From contig JACPFW010000027.1 in NCBI GenBank assembly GCA_016182795.1, positions 1-64,000 of the forward strand: a DNA stretch of 64,000 nucleotides. Direction: 5' to 3'. Below are positions 15,624 to 24,373 of this stretch, in pieces. Source of the DNA: Gemmatimonadota bacterium (lineage in GTDB: Bacteria; Gemmatimonadota; Gemmatimonadetes; Gemmatimonadales; Gemmatimonadaceae). The first letter of the stretch is position 1. Every line of letters begins with the position of its first letter. The position numbers and the translations under genes are program-made. The notes below the pieces were generated by a model. It was not told the origin of the DNA and did no database searches. It worked only from the letters and a program-made list of their open reading frames with translations.

Positions 15624-18600
15624 GTGTACGCCGAGCTGCACTGCCACTCCACGTTTTCGCTGCTCGATGGCGCGTCGGATCCCGAGCGCCTCGTGGAGCG
15701 CGCGGTGGAACTTGGGCTGAGCGCGCTCGCGCTCACCGACCACGACGATCTGGGCGGCGCGGTGCGGTTTGCGACGGCTGCGAAAGCGGCGAGGCTGCCG
15801 GGGATTATTGGCGTCGAGCTCACGGTCGAAGGGATGGCGGAGGGCGGAAGGCCGATGGCGGATGCGGGCGTCACATCGGCCATCCGCCCTCCGCCATCTG
15901 CCATCACTCACGTCGTGCTCCTATCCGAGAACGCCACCGGCTATTCCAACCTCAGCTCGCTCGTCACGCGCGCGCGGATGGACAATCCCCGCGGCACCCC
16001 GCGCGTTTCGCTCGACACGCTCGCGCGGCACGCCGATGGCCTGTATGCGCTCACCGGCTGCGCGCGCGGTGCGGTGCCGCAGGCGCTGGTGCGCAGCGGA
16101 CGCGACGCGGCGTGCGAAGCGCTGTCCACCCTGCTCGACATCTTCGACCGGCGCGTGTCGGTGGAAGTGTGGAATCACGCCGTCCCCGAGGAGCGCGACC
16201 TCGTGCGCGAACTCCTCGCCGTGGCGCGCGCGCTCGACGTGCCGTGGGTGGTGACCAACGACGTGCACTACGCGCGCCCCACACAGCGCATTGCGCACGA
16301 CGTGCTCTGCGCCCTGCGGCACGGCGAGACGCTGGAGTCGATGGGGACGCGCCTGCGCCCCAATGGCGAGTGGTACCTCAAGGGGCACGCGCAGATGCGC
16401 CGGCGCTGGCAGGACGACGATGCGGGAATCAGACAGACACTGGCCATCGCCGAGCGATGCGCGTTCCGCCTGCAGGATCTCAAGCCCAAGCTTCCGCACT
16501 TCACGCTGCCGCCGGGGGTGACCGAGGATGAATACCTGCGCTTGCTGGTGAGGCAGGGGGCCGAAGAACGGTGGGCGTGGCGGCGCACGGCGCGGCACGA
16601 CAAGCAGCTCGAGCACGAGCTGGCGCTCATCGCCAAGCTCGGGCTCGCCGGCTACTTCCTGATTGTCTGGGACATCGTGCGCTTCGCGCGCCGCGAAGGG
16701 ATCCTCTGCCAGGGACGCGGCTCGGCGGCCAACAGCGCGGTCTGCTACTGCCTGGGAATCACGGCGGTGGATCCGATCAAGCTCGAGCTGCTGTTCGAGC
16801 GGTTCCTGAGCGAGGAGCGCACCGAGGCGCCGGACATCGACATCGACTTTGCGCACCGCGACCGCGAGCGCGTGCTGCAGTATGTGTACGACCGCTACGG
16901 GCGCGAGCACACCGCGATGGTGTGCGAGCACATCACCTGGCGCGGGCGCAGCGCGGTGCGCGACGCGGCGCGCGTGCTGGGCTACTCGCCGCAGCAGGCG
17001 GAGGAGTTGGCGCTGACGGCCGATCGGTTTTCGGCGCGGCGGACGGCGGAGGCTTTGCGACAGATGGCGTCAGCGGAGGATCCGGTTCGCGAGGCTCTCG
17101 GACCGCTTCGCGGTCCTGCGGCCGCCTCGCGAACCGGATCCTCCGCTTCCGCCGTCCCTCCGACGCCCGCCGATCCGTTCGCGCCGGAGATCGCCGACGT
17201 GATGGGGCCGGCCAACTATCACAAGCGCGGCAACGTGACGAGCGTCGCCGACCGGTTGGGCCAGCAGTTCATGCCGGGCACGCAGGCATATGCGAGGATG
17301 CGCGCGGAGAGAGACGCGAGCAGGACGGTGATGGTGGATGGCGGAAGGCAGATGGCGGAACAGCCGGAGCCGACCGCATCGGCCATCAGCCATCCGCCCT
17401 CCACCATCACTCGCCCTCTCACCGCACTGTCGGCGCTAGCCGACATCGTCGAATCGCTACACCAAGCGCCGCGCCACCGCGGCATCCACGTCGGCGGGTT
17501 CGTGCTCACCGAACAGCCGCTGCGCACGATTGTCCCCATCGAGCCCGCCGCGATGGAGGCGCGCACCGTCATCCAGTGGGAGAAGGACGACCTCGACCCC
17601 GTGGGGCTGGTGAAGATCGATCTGCTCGGACTCGGCATGCTCACGCTGCTGCAGGACTGCATCAAGTACGTGCGTGCCACGCGCGGCGTCACCATTGAAC
17701 TCTCCCAGCTCGACACGCGCGATCAGGCCGTGTACGACGATCTGTGCAACGCCGACACCGTGGGCGTCTTTCAGGTGGAGAGCCGCGCGCAGATGAACAC
17801 GCTGCCGCGCCTCAAGCCGCGCTGCTTCTACGATCTGGTCGTCGAGGTGGCGCTCATCCGCCCCGGACCCATCCAGGGCGAGATGGTGCATCCGTACCTG
17901 CGCCGCCGCGCGGGCGAAGAGGAAGTCACGTATCCGCACCCGTCGCTCGAGCCGGTGCTCAAGCGCACGCTCGGCGTGCCGCTCTTTCAGGAACAGGGAA
18001 TGCAGGTCGCCATTGTCGCCGCGGGGTTCACGCCCGGCGAGGCTGACGTGCTGCGCAAGGCGATGGGGCACAAACGCAGCCACGAGCGGATGGCCGCCAT
18101 CTGCCAGAAGATGATTGAGGGGATGAAGGCCAACGGCATTGCCGACGACGTGGCCCACCGCATTTACAACCAGATCAACGCCTTCGCCGACTACGGCTTT
18201 CCCGAGAGCCACGCCGCGAGCTTTGCGCTGATTGTCTACGCCAGCGCATACCTGCGGCACTACTACCCGGCCGAATATCTCTGCGCGATCCTCAACGCCC
18301 AGCCGATGGGCTTCTACAGCGAAGGGACGCTCATTGAGGATGCCAAGCGCCACGGCGTGAAGGTGCTGGGCGCCGACGTCACGCGCAGCGGGTGGGATCA
18401 CCAGCTGGTGTGTGTTAACGGGACTATCGTGCGGCCGAAGGATGGGGTCGTGTTTACGACTGCAGAGAAACAACAGAGAGACAACAGAGAGACAACAGAG
18501 AAACAACAGGGGGCGCATCTACCATCTACCACCCACCCTCTACCATCTGCCGCCCCTCACGTGCGCCTCGGCCTCCGCTCCATTCGCGGCCTCGGCCCTG

Positions 18601-19274
18601 ACGCCCGCGACCGCATTGGGCGCGCACGCGCGGGGGGAGCGTTCCGGTCCATCGACGACTTCGTGCAGCGCACGCGGCTCGACCGGCGCGCGCTGCGCCT
18701 GCTCGCCGAGTCGGGGGCGCTCGACGCGTTCGTGCGCGACGAGCCGCTGGCGCGCCGGCGGCGCGTGGCGCTGTGGAAGGTGCTCGAGGCCCAGCGCGGG
18801 AGCGGCGGGCCGCTGGCGCTCTTTCCCGACGTGGAGGTGCCCAAGTCGCTGCCGGCATATACCGCGCCCGAACTCACCGAAGCCGACTACCGGCTCACCG
18901 GCGTCTCGCTGCACGGGCATCCGATGCGCCACCTCCGCGCGGTGCTCAAGCTCAACGACCTCGCCACCGCCAAGGCGCTGCTGGAGCACGGGCGTGACGG
19001 CGCGCCGGTGGGGATGGCCGGGCTCGTTATCTGCCGCCAGCGCCCGGGCACGGCCAAGGGGTTCGTCTTCCTGACGCTCGAGGACGAAACCGGGATGGTC
19101 AATGTGGTCGTGACGCCGCAGGCGTTTGAGCGGCAGGCGCTGCTCATCTCGCGCACGCCGCTGCTCCTCGTCCGCGGCATCCTGCAGGTGGAACAGCGCG
19201 TGGTGAACATCCGGGCCCGCGAATTCTCGCCGCTCGAGGGAACCATTGCGGCGCGGTCGCACGATTACCGCTAG
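15624..19274 (+). CDS. dnaE2: error-prone DNA polymerase III alpha subunit DnaE2
   Basis: A 1216-residue C-family polymerase from GTG 15624. The PHP domain starts at once ([23 protein letters not shown]). The polymerase palm has [18 protein letters not shown] and EAPDIDIDF, with the catalytic Asp residues. [21 protein letters not shown] and an OB domain near the C-terminus complete the family layout. DnaE2 does translesion synthesis with ImuA and ImuB. It is longer than most DnaE2 proteins (about 1050-1100) because four repeat blocks are inserted in frame at 15833, 17073, 17328 and 18463. The gene is 11 kb from imuAB but has the same promoter. Keeping the frame through all four inserts argues that the protein is functional. 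Confidence 0.9.
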   Translation: MYAELHCHSTFSLLDGASDPERLVERAVELGLSALALTDHDDLGGAVRFATAAKAARLPGIIGVELTVEGMAEGGRPMADAGVTSAIRPPPSAITHVVLLSENATGYSNLSSLVTRARMDNPRGTPRVSLDTLARHADGLYALTGCARGAVPQALVRSGRDAACEALSTLLDIFDRRVSVEVWNHAVPEERDLVRELLAVARALDVPWVVTNDVHYARPTQRIAHDVLCALRHGETLESMGTRLRPNGEWYLKGHAQMRRRWQDDDAGIRQTLAIAERCAFRLQDLKPKLPHFTLPPGVTEDEYLRLLVRQGAEERWAWRRTARHDKQLEHELALIAKLGLAGYFLIVWDIVRFARREGILCQGRGSAANSAVCYCLGITAVDPIKLELLFERFLSEERTEAPDIDIDFAHRDRERVLQYVYDRYGREHTAMVCEHITWRGRSAVRDAARVLGYSPQQAEELALTADRFSARRTAEALRQMASAEDPVREALGPLRGPAAASRTGSSASAVPPTPADPFAPEIADVMGPANYHKRGNVTSVADRLGQQFMPGTQAYARMRAERDASRTVMVDGGRQMAEQPEPTASAISHPPSTITRPLTALSALADIVESLHQAPRHRGIHVGGFVLTEQPLRTIVPIEPAAMEARTVIQWEKDDLDPVGLVKIDLLGLGMLTLLQDCIKYVRATRGVTIELSQLDTRDQAVYDDLCNADTVGVFQVESRAQMNTLPRLKPRCFYDLVVEVALIRPGPIQGEMVHPYLRRRAGEEEVTYPHPSLEPVLKRTLGVPLFQEQGMQVAIVAAGFTPGEADVLRKAMGHKRSHERMAAICQKMIEGMKANGIADDVAHRIYNQINAFADYGFPESHAASFALIVYASAYLRHYYPAEYLCAILNAQPMGFYSEGTLIEDAKRHGVKVLGADVTRSGWDHQLVCVNGTIVRPKDGVVFTTAEKQQRDNRETTEKQQGAHLPSTTHPLPSAAPHVRLGLRSIRGLGPDARDRIGRARAGGAFRSIDDFVQRTRLDRRALRLLAESGALDAFVRDEPLARRRRVALWKVLEAQRGSGGPLALFPDVEVPKSLPAYTAPELTEADYRLTGVSLHGHPMRHLRAVLKLNDLATAKALLEHGRDGAPVGMAGLVICRQRPGTAKGFVFLTLEDETGMVNVVVTPQAFERQALLISRTPLLLVRGILQVEQRVVNIRAREFSPLEGTIAARSHDYR
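15833..15905 (+). repeat. palindromic GATGGCGGA repeat inside dnaE2 (PHP domain)
   Basis: The left arm GATGGCGGAGGGCGGAAGGC continues into CGATG, and the right arm, ending GCCATC at 15905, is its reverse complement with about one mismatch in 25 bases. The reading frame is kept. Codons give [14 protein letters not shown] on the left and [11 protein letters not shown]-like residues on the right. Confidence 0.75.
17073..17146 (+). repeat. perfect 23-bp inverted repeat with nested hairpin inside dnaE2
   Basis: Positions 17073-17095 are the exact reverse complement of 17124-17146 (GCGGAGGATCCGGTTCGCGA then GGC). The 28-base loop holds a second perfect hairpin, GGACCGC TTC GCGGTCC (17100-17116). 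It lies in frame, between the palm segments, and differs in sequence from the GATGGCGGA family. Confidence 0.85.
17328..17410 (+). repeat. palindromic GATGGTGGATGGCGGA repeat inside dnaE2
   Basis: The left arm 17328-17360 (GTGATGGTGGATGGCGGAAG and on) faces the right arm 17378-17410 (ending CCCTCCACCATCAC), complementary at about 29 of 33 positions with a 17-base loop. The frame of dnaE2 is preserved. Confidence 0.8.
18463..18555 (+). repeat. ACAACAGAGA tandem plus CCATCTACC repeat inside dnaE2
   Basis: Four to five copies of an 11-12 base unit (AGAGACAACAG) at 18463-18509 are followed by CATCTACCATCTACCACCCA and more units of the GATGGTAGA family. Codons give [15 protein letters not shown], a low-complexity polar linker, in frame. 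Confidence 0.7.
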
Positions 19275-19340
19275 CACGGCATTGCTTCCCGAACCCTGCG
19301 TCAGGCATCACATTTCGAGTATTCTCCAGCCGGTCCAACA

Positions 19341-19892
19341 ATGACGACGCCCCCCAATGAGCTGGCCAAGGCCACGCTGGCCGGTGGCTGCTTCTGGTGC
19401 CTCGAAGCCGCCTTCGAACGTTTGCGCGGCGTCCACGCCGTGAAGAGCGGCTACGCCGGCGGCGCGCGCCCCAACCCGACGTACGACCAAGTCTGCACGG
19501 GCACAACCGGACACGCGGAAGTCATTGAGGTCACATACGATCCACGCGAGATCTCGTACCACGACCTGCTCGAAGTCTTCTTCACGATCCACGACCCGAC
19601 GCAGCTCAACCGGCAAGGGCCGGATGTCGGCACGCAGTACCGGTCGGCCATCTTCCCGCACACACCGGAGCAGGACGCCGAGGCGCAGGCCGTAATTGCG
19701 GCGCTGGTCAAGGACGAGGTGTACGACCTGCCGATCGTCACGACAATCGAGCGCAACGCCACATTCTGGCCAGCCGAGTCGAACCACGACCGCTACTACC
19801 GCCGGCATCCGTACCAGCCGTACTGCCTGGCGGTGATCTCGCCCAAGATCGCCAAGCTGCGCGCCAAGCACGCCGGCAAACTGCGCGACTGA
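19341..19892 (+). CDS. msrA: peptide methionine-S-sulfoxide reductase MsrA
   Basis: A 183-residue MsrA. The active-site motif GCFWCLEAAF places the catalytic Cys at residue 17, and downstream motifs GYAGG, TGHAEVIEVTYDP, DPTQLNRQGPDVGTQYRS and the aromatic AESNHDRYYRRHP match the family. It reduces the S-epimer of methionine sulfoxide in proteins, using thioredoxin. No signal peptide is visible, so it should be cytoplasmic. It stands 66 bases after dnaE2 and may share its damage-induced transcription, but has its own spacing. Confidence 0.95.
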   Translation: MTTPPNELAKATLAGGCFWCLEAAFERLRGVHAVKSGYAGGARPNPTYDQVCTGTTGHAEVIEVTYDPREISYHDLLEVFFTIHDPTQLNRQGPDVGTQYRSAIFPHTPEQDAEAQAVIAALVKDEVYDLPIVTTIERNATFWPAESNHDRYYRRHPYQPYCLAVISPKIAKLRAKHAGKLRD

Positions 19893-19951
19893 GTGACGCC
19901 GACGCGCGGCGGCGGTAGATTCGGCACACGCTCCCACACACCACGAGAGGC

Positions 19952-20461
19952 ATGATGTACCGCACGATTAGTGACTTTGCAGGGACCTGGAAGCACGAGA
20001 CCGAGAGCACCCTCAAGATCCTGCGCGCGCTCACCGATGCGTCGCTGAGCCAGCCGGTAGTTCCCGGCGGTCGCACGCTCGGATTCCTCGCCTGGCACAT
20101 CACCTGCTCACTCGCCGAGATGGGCCGGCAGGCCGGGCTGACGATCGACGGCCCCACGGAGCAGTCGCCGGACGCCGTGCCGACGCGCGCGGCCGACATT
20201 GCGGCGCAGTACGAGCAGACGGCGAATCGCGTCGTCCCGGCGGTGCAAGCGGCGTGGACCGACGCGCAACTGCTCGAAACGATCCCGATGTACGGCGAGC
20301 AGTGGCCGCGGGGCCTGACGCTGTCGATCCTGCTCAGCCACCAGACGCACCACCGCGGGCAGATGACGGTGCTGATGCGTCAGGCCGGACTGCCGGTGCC
20401 GGGGATGGTGGGGCCGTCGAAGGAAGAGTGGGCCGCGATGGGCATGTCGGCCCAGCCATAA
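19952..20461 (+). CDS. DinB-fold protein
   Basis: A 169-residue four-helix protein of the DinB/YfiT superfamily. Metal-binding His are visible in FLAWHITCS and in LLSHQTHHRGQM, the usual one-plus-two His pattern, and the C-terminus is short. These proteins bind a divalent metal; many are thiol transferases (bacillithiol or mycothiol dependent), others are unassigned. It lies six bases upstream of a small membrane protein gene on the same strand. It is the first of three DinB-fold genes within 3.6 kb. Confidence 0.8.
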   Translation: MMYRTISDFAGTWKHETESTLKILRALTDASLSQPVVPGGRTLGFLAWHITCSLAEMGRQAGLTIDGPTEQSPDAVPTRAADIAAQYEQTANRVVPAVQAAWTDAQLLETIPMYGEQWPRGLTLSILLSHQTHHRGQMTVLMRQAGLPVPGMVGPSKEEWAAMGMSAQP

Positions 20462-20467
20462 GCCGAC

Positions 20468-20821
20468 GTGTACGAGCACCGCACCGCCCCGCTGCTTCCG
20501 CGTCGCCAGTTCTGGCAGCGGATGGTGCGCCACGGCGGTGCGGCGGCGGCGGCCATCGCGGTTTCGCTGGTCGCCGGCACCATAGGCTACCACACGCTGG
20601 GCCAACTCGCCTGGGTCGATGCGTTTGAAAACGCATCGATGATTCTTGGCGGGATGGGTCCGGTGGACCCGATCACAACCACGAGCGGCAAGCTGTTTGC
20701 GTCGTTCTACGCGCTGTACTCAGGCGTCGTCTTCCTCGTGGTCGCCGGTCTGCTGTTCACGCCCGTGCTGCACCGGGTGCTGCACCACTTCCACGTTGAG
20801 CGCGGCGAGCGGACGCGGTGA
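20468..20821 (+). CDS. small two-helix membrane protein, possibly channel-like
   Basis: A 117-residue protein with an N-terminal basic region, a first membrane segment (about residues 24-46) and a second (about 83-105), separated by a loop with GGMGPVDPITTTSGKLFASF. The two-helix layout with a re-entrant-looking loop recalls a minimal ion channel unit, but no TVGYG-type selectivity filter is seen. I do not assign a function. The C-terminus is rich in His and Arg. Its stop overlaps the NRAMP-like start by 4 bp, suggesting joint expression. Confidence 0.6.
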   Translation: MYEHRTAPLLPRRQFWQRMVRHGGAAAAAIAVSLVAGTIGYHTLGQLAWVDAFENASMILGGMGPVDPITTTSGKLFASFYALYSGVVFLVVAGLLFTPVLHRVLHHFHVERGERTR

Positions 20822-22023
20822 CCGAGCCGCCGAAGAGTCGAACCGCCCCGCTGCGCGTGCTGGCCGGCGCCGCGTTTCTGATGGCAACCTCGGCCATCGG
20901 CCCGGGCTTCCTGACGCAGACGGCCGCGTTCACCGAACAGCTCGGCGCGAGCTTCGCGTTCGCCATTCTGCTGTCGGTGCTCTTCGACCTCGGCGCGCAG
21001 CTCAACATCTGGCGCGTGCTGATTGTCAGCGGCAGCCGCGCGCAGGATGTGGCCAACCTCGTGGTGCCGGGGCTCGGGCACCTGCTCGCCGGACTCGTGG
21101 TGCTGGGCGGTCTCGCGTTCAACGTCGGCAACGTGGCCGGCGCCGGGCTGGGGCTGAACGTGATGTTCGGGCTCGACGTGCGTACCGGCGCGGTGCTCAG
21201 CGCGGCACTCGCCGTGGCGCTGTTCCTCGTCAAGGAAGCCGGGCGCGCGATGGACCGATTCACCGTGGCCCTCGGCTTCGTGATGGTCGCCCTCGCCGCG
21301 TACGTCGCGATCGCATCGGCGCCGCCGCTTGGTGATGCGCTGCGACAGAGCGTGGTCCCCGAGCGCATCAACCCACTGAGCATCGTGACGATCGTGGGCG
21401 GCACCGTGGGCGGCTACATCACGTTCGCGGGGGCGCACCGCCTGCTCGACGCCGGACTCAGCGGGCCGGGCGCGGTGCGCGCGGCCACCAACTCGGCCAC
21501 CAGCGCCATTCTCATTGCGTCGTTCATGCGCGTGGTGCTCTTCCTCGGCGCGCTGGGCGTCGTGGCCCACGGCCTGAAGCTCGACCCGCAGAATCCGCCA
21601 GCGTCGGTCTTCCGGTTGGCGGTCGGCGAGGCGGGCTACAAGGTATTCGGCATCGTGATGTGGTCGGCAGCTATTACGTCGGTCGTCGGCTCGGCGTATA
21701 CGTCGGTCTCGTTCCTGCGCGGGCTGCTGCCGCGCGTCGAAGAGCGCTGGTCGTGGCTGGTCATCGGATTCATCGTCGTCTCCACGGCCGTCTTCGTGAC
21801 GGTTGGCCGCCCGGTGAAAGTGCTGATTCTCGTCGGCGCGCTTAACGGGCTTATACTTCCACTCTCCCTCGGCACGATGCTCGTCGCCGCGCAGCGCCGC
21901 GCGGTGGTCGGCGACTACCGCCACCCGATGGCGCTGACCGTTGGCGGCGCGATCGTGACGATCGCCATGACCTGGCTCAGCGTGCAAACGCTGATCCGCG
22001 AAGTCCCGGCGCTGATGCGCTGA
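20818..22023 (+). CDS. NRAMP-like transporter lacking the canonical metal motifs
   Basis: A 401-residue protein with eleven or so hydrophobic helices and the overall LeuT-type NRAMP pattern. The first unwound helix reads IGPGFLTQ (residues 27-34) where Mn/Fe transporters have DPGN, and helix 6 reads YITFAGAHRLLD (about 200-211) where they have a Met-Pro-His motif. It therefore lacks the Asp, Asn and Met ligands of metal-transporting NRAMPs and resembles distant branches (YcsG-like), whose substrate is not a settled transition metal. It overlaps the preceding membrane protein by 4 bp. A substrate cannot be named. Confidence 0.75.
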   Translation: MTEPPKSRTAPLRVLAGAAFLMATSAIGPGFLTQTAAFTEQLGASFAFAILLSVLFDLGAQLNIWRVLIVSGSRAQDVANLVVPGLGHLLAGLVVLGGLAFNVGNVAGAGLGLNVMFGLDVRTGAVLSAALAVALFLVKEAGRAMDRFTVALGFVMVALAAYVAIASAPPLGDALRQSVVPERINPLSIVTIVGGTVGGYITFAGAHRLLDAGLSGPGAVRAATNSATSAILIASFMRVVLFLGALGVVAHGLKLDPQNPPASVFRLAVGEAGYKVFGIVMWSAAITSVVGSAYTSVSFLRGLLPRVEERWSWLVIGFIVVSTAVFVTVGRPVKVLILVGALNGLILPLSLGTMLVAAQRRAVVGDYRHPMALTVGGAIVTIAMTWLSVQTLIREVPALMR

Positions 22024-22041
22024 ACACTCCATGAGGACGCC

Positions 22042-22560
22042 ATGACTGCCCCCGACATCACCACGCAGCTGCACGCCATGATCCTGCGCGACCTCCGCGC
22101 CCTGCGCCGAGAGGTTGAAGCGTACCCGAACGATTCGGCCGTATGGGCGGTGCCGACTGGTATCTCCAACTCCTGCGGCACGCTCGTGCTGCATCTCTCC
22201 GGCAATCTGCGCCTGTACGTGGGTCATGTAATCGGAAGCATCGCGTACGAGCGTGATCGCCCGCGTGAGTTCTCGGCGCGTGACCTGCCGCGCGCCGATC
22301 TATTGCGCGAGATCGACGTGACGATTGACGCGGTGGATCGCGCGCTCGTCCACGTCTCCGCCGACACGTTGGCCAGCGAGTTCCCGCTGGCCGTTGGCGC
22401 CGTGCGCGTGAACACGCAGGACTTCCTGCTGCATTGCGCCGTCCACCTTGGGTACCACCTCGGGCAGATCGACTATCACCGACGCCTCACGACGGCATCG
22501 CCGACGACCGTGGCTACGGTGGCCCCGTCGGAACTCTCCAGCGCCCGCCCGACTGCCTGA
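22042..22560 (+). CDS. DinB-fold protein
   Basis: A 172-residue protein. HLSGNLRLYVGHVIG and HCAVHLGYHLGQIDYHRR give the His pattern of the DinB superfamily, and the arrangement resembles the DUF1572 branch. It follows the NRAMP-like gene by 18 bases and its stop TGA overlaps the next ATG by one base (TGATG), so the genes are probably translated together. The function is unknown; a metal-dependent thiol transferase is the general possibility for the fold. Confidence 0.75.
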   Translation: MTAPDITTQLHAMILRDLRALRREVEAYPNDSAVWAVPTGISNSCGTLVLHLSGNLRLYVGHVIGSIAYERDRPREFSARDLPRADLLREIDVTIDAVDRALVHVSADTLASEFPLAVGAVRVNTQDFLLHCAVHLGYHLGQIDYHRRLTTASPTTVATVAPSELSSARPTA

Positions 22561-23525
22561 TGCGCGTGTCGCGATTCGCCATTCCGCCGCTGCGTGACTG
22601 GGCCCTCCTCGGGCGGCCGGTGGGCGAGTGGCTGTACCTCGCGGCGATGAGCGCGAACGCGGTAAATGAGCTGCGCAATGTCATGCCACAGGGATCACTG
22701 CCGGCAACGGCACGCGCCGTTGCGGCGGGTCAGTTCCTCATTGGCGCGACGTCGCTCGGCGTCGTGGTGGCGACGATTCTGGGGTTGCGCGCCGGACTGC
22801 GCCTGTTGTGGCTGTTTGCGTTCGCCGTCTGCTCCACCGTCGCCATCGCGTCAATGTCGGTCACTGGCGCGCCACTCACCGATGTTGCGCTCGCGGTGCT
22901 CGGCGCGCTGGGCATCAGCAGCGCGGTGGTCTGGTACGGCCGCCGGCGTCTGCACGCGGCCATCACGCATCGATTGTGGCCAGCAGTGCTCTCCGACCAT
23001 GCGGCGGCGGCGGATGCCTTCGTTGCGGACGTGGGGGCATTGACGCCAGCACAGTGGTTGATGCGTCCGAATCCCGAGGCCTGGTCGCCAGCCGAAATCA
23101 CCGACCATCTCGCGCGCACCTATTCACAGTACGCGGGCGAGGCGCGCGGCAAGAACGCTCTGCGCATCCGACTGCGCTGGCCTCAGCTCTGGCTGGCGCG
23201 CGCTTTCGTGAAGCCGCGCCTGCTGAACGGCGCGCCGTTCCCCAAGGCCAAGGCGCCACGCGCGCTGCGTCCGGGCACGGTGGTGGCCACGCCGGCCGAC
23301 GGCGTGGCGCTCTTCCGCGCCACCGGCGCGGCGTGCCTGCGCGACATCGGCCTGCTCGCCGAGCGCCGGCCGTATCGCCAGTTGGTGCATCCGTATCTTG
23401 GCGCGCTGCCGCTGTACGACATGGTCCGCTTCGCCGCGCAGCACGTGCGTCATCACCACCGGCAGCTGCTTGCAGTGGTTGCCACGCATCCGTCAACGGA
23501 GAGGCCCGATGTCAACGCGTCGTGA
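22560..23525 (+). CDS. membrane domain fused to a DinB-like domain
   Basis: A 321-residue protein from ATG 22560, which overlaps the previous stop. Residues about 20-130 hold three or four hydrophobic helices (GQFLIGATSLGVVVATILGL, LLWLFAFAVCSTVAIASMSV). From about 150 on, the sequence becomes a DinB-like bundle: WSPAEITDHLARTYSQYAGE with one His, and FAAQHVRHHHRQLLAV with the His pair. This would place a DinB domain at the inner membrane. Such a fusion is uncommon to my knowledge. The end overlaps the next start by 17 bases. The function is unknown. Confidence 0.65.
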   Translation: MRVSRFAIPPLRDWALLGRPVGEWLYLAAMSANAVNELRNVMPQGSLPATARAVAAGQFLIGATSLGVVVATILGLRAGLRLLWLFAFAVCSTVAIASMSVTGAPLTDVALAVLGALGISSAVVWYGRRRLHAAITHRLWPAVLSDHAAAADAFVADVGALTPAQWLMRPNPEAWSPAEITDHLARTYSQYAGEARGKNALRIRLRWPQLWLARAFVKPRLLNGAPFPKAKAPRALRPGTVVATPADGVALFRATGAACLRDIGLLAERRPYRQLVHPYLGALPLYDMVRFAAQHVRHHHRQLLAVVATHPSTERPDVNAS

Positions 23526-24363
23526 TGCTGTCAAACTGCTCGCCGCGCTCGCCGCGGCCGGCGTTGCTCCGCGCGCGCTGCGCGCCGCTGGCGCCACGTC
23601 GCCCGCGCCCGACGCGATTGAGCGCATCGGCCTCCAGTTGTACACGGTGCGATCGCTGATGAACACCGATATGCCCGGCACGATCGCCGCGGTGGCACAG
23701 CTCGGGTATCGCGAGGTCGAGTTCGCCGGCTACTTCGGGCGCACGCCCGCTGATGTGCGTGCACTGCTGACCGCGAACGGCCTGACCGCGCCGTCCACGC
23801 ATCTCGGGCTCGAGGATGTGCAGGCGCGCTTTGACGCCACGGCCGCCGCCGCGCAGGCGATTGGCATTCGGTATCTCACCGTCGCCTCGCTCGACATGCG
23901 CACGCTCAAGACAGTCGATGACTGGGCGCGCATGGCGGAGACGTTCAATGCGATCGGCGCGCGGGCCAAGCAGGCCGGCCTGCGGTTCGGCTATCACAAC
24001 CACTCGGTGGAGTTCACGCCGGTGGATGGCCGCCGACCGCTCGACATCCTGATTGAGGGCACCGATCCCGCGCTCGTGGCGTACGAGCTGGATCTCTACT
24101 GGGCGGTCCGCGCCGGGCAGGACCCGGTGGCGTACTTCAAGCGCTACCCCGGGCGCTTTGCCATGGTGCACGTGAAGGACGCGACCGCCGCGCCCGCGCT
24201 GGCGATGACCGATGTCGGGTCAGGGACGATCGACTGGAAGGCGATCTTCGCCCTGCACGCCACCGCGGGCATCGAGCACTACTTCGTGGAGCATGACAAC
24301 CCCGCCGCGCCGATGGAGAGCATCGGCAAATCGGCGGCGTACCTGAAGGCGCTGCGCTTCTAG
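23509..24363 (+). CDS. exported sugar phosphate isomerase/epimerase-fold protein
   Basis: A 284-residue protein starting at ATG 23509 with a Tat-like N-terminus (STRRDAVKLLAALAAAGVAP) and a cleavage region near residue 25. The mature part is a xylose isomerase-like TIM barrel: IGLQLYTVRS, GYREVEFAGYFG, FGYHNHSVEF, ELDLYWAVRAGQDP, MVHVKDA and a final VEHDNP carry the metal-ligand Glu, His and Asp positions. Related exported proteins often sit in sugar oxidation clusters. In this window the GMC dehydrogenase pair, two Gfo/Idh proteins and a DUF1080 hydrolase are consistent with a 3-keto-sugar pathway. The substrate is unproven. Confidence 0.8.
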   Translation: MSTRRDAVKLLAALAAAGVAPRALRAAGATSPAPDAIERIGLQLYTVRSLMNTDMPGTIAAVAQLGYREVEFAGYFGRTPADVRALLTANGLTAPSTHLGLEDVQARFDATAAAAQAIGIRYLTVASLDMRTLKTVDDWARMAETFNAIGARAKQAGLRFGYHNHSVEFTPVDGRRPLDILIEGTDPALVAYELDLYWAVRAGQDPVAYFKRYPGRFAMVHVKDATAAPALAMTDVGSGTIDWKAIFALHATAGIEHYFVEHDNPAAPMESIGKSAAYLKALRF

Positions 24364-24373
24364 CGGTTGTGCG

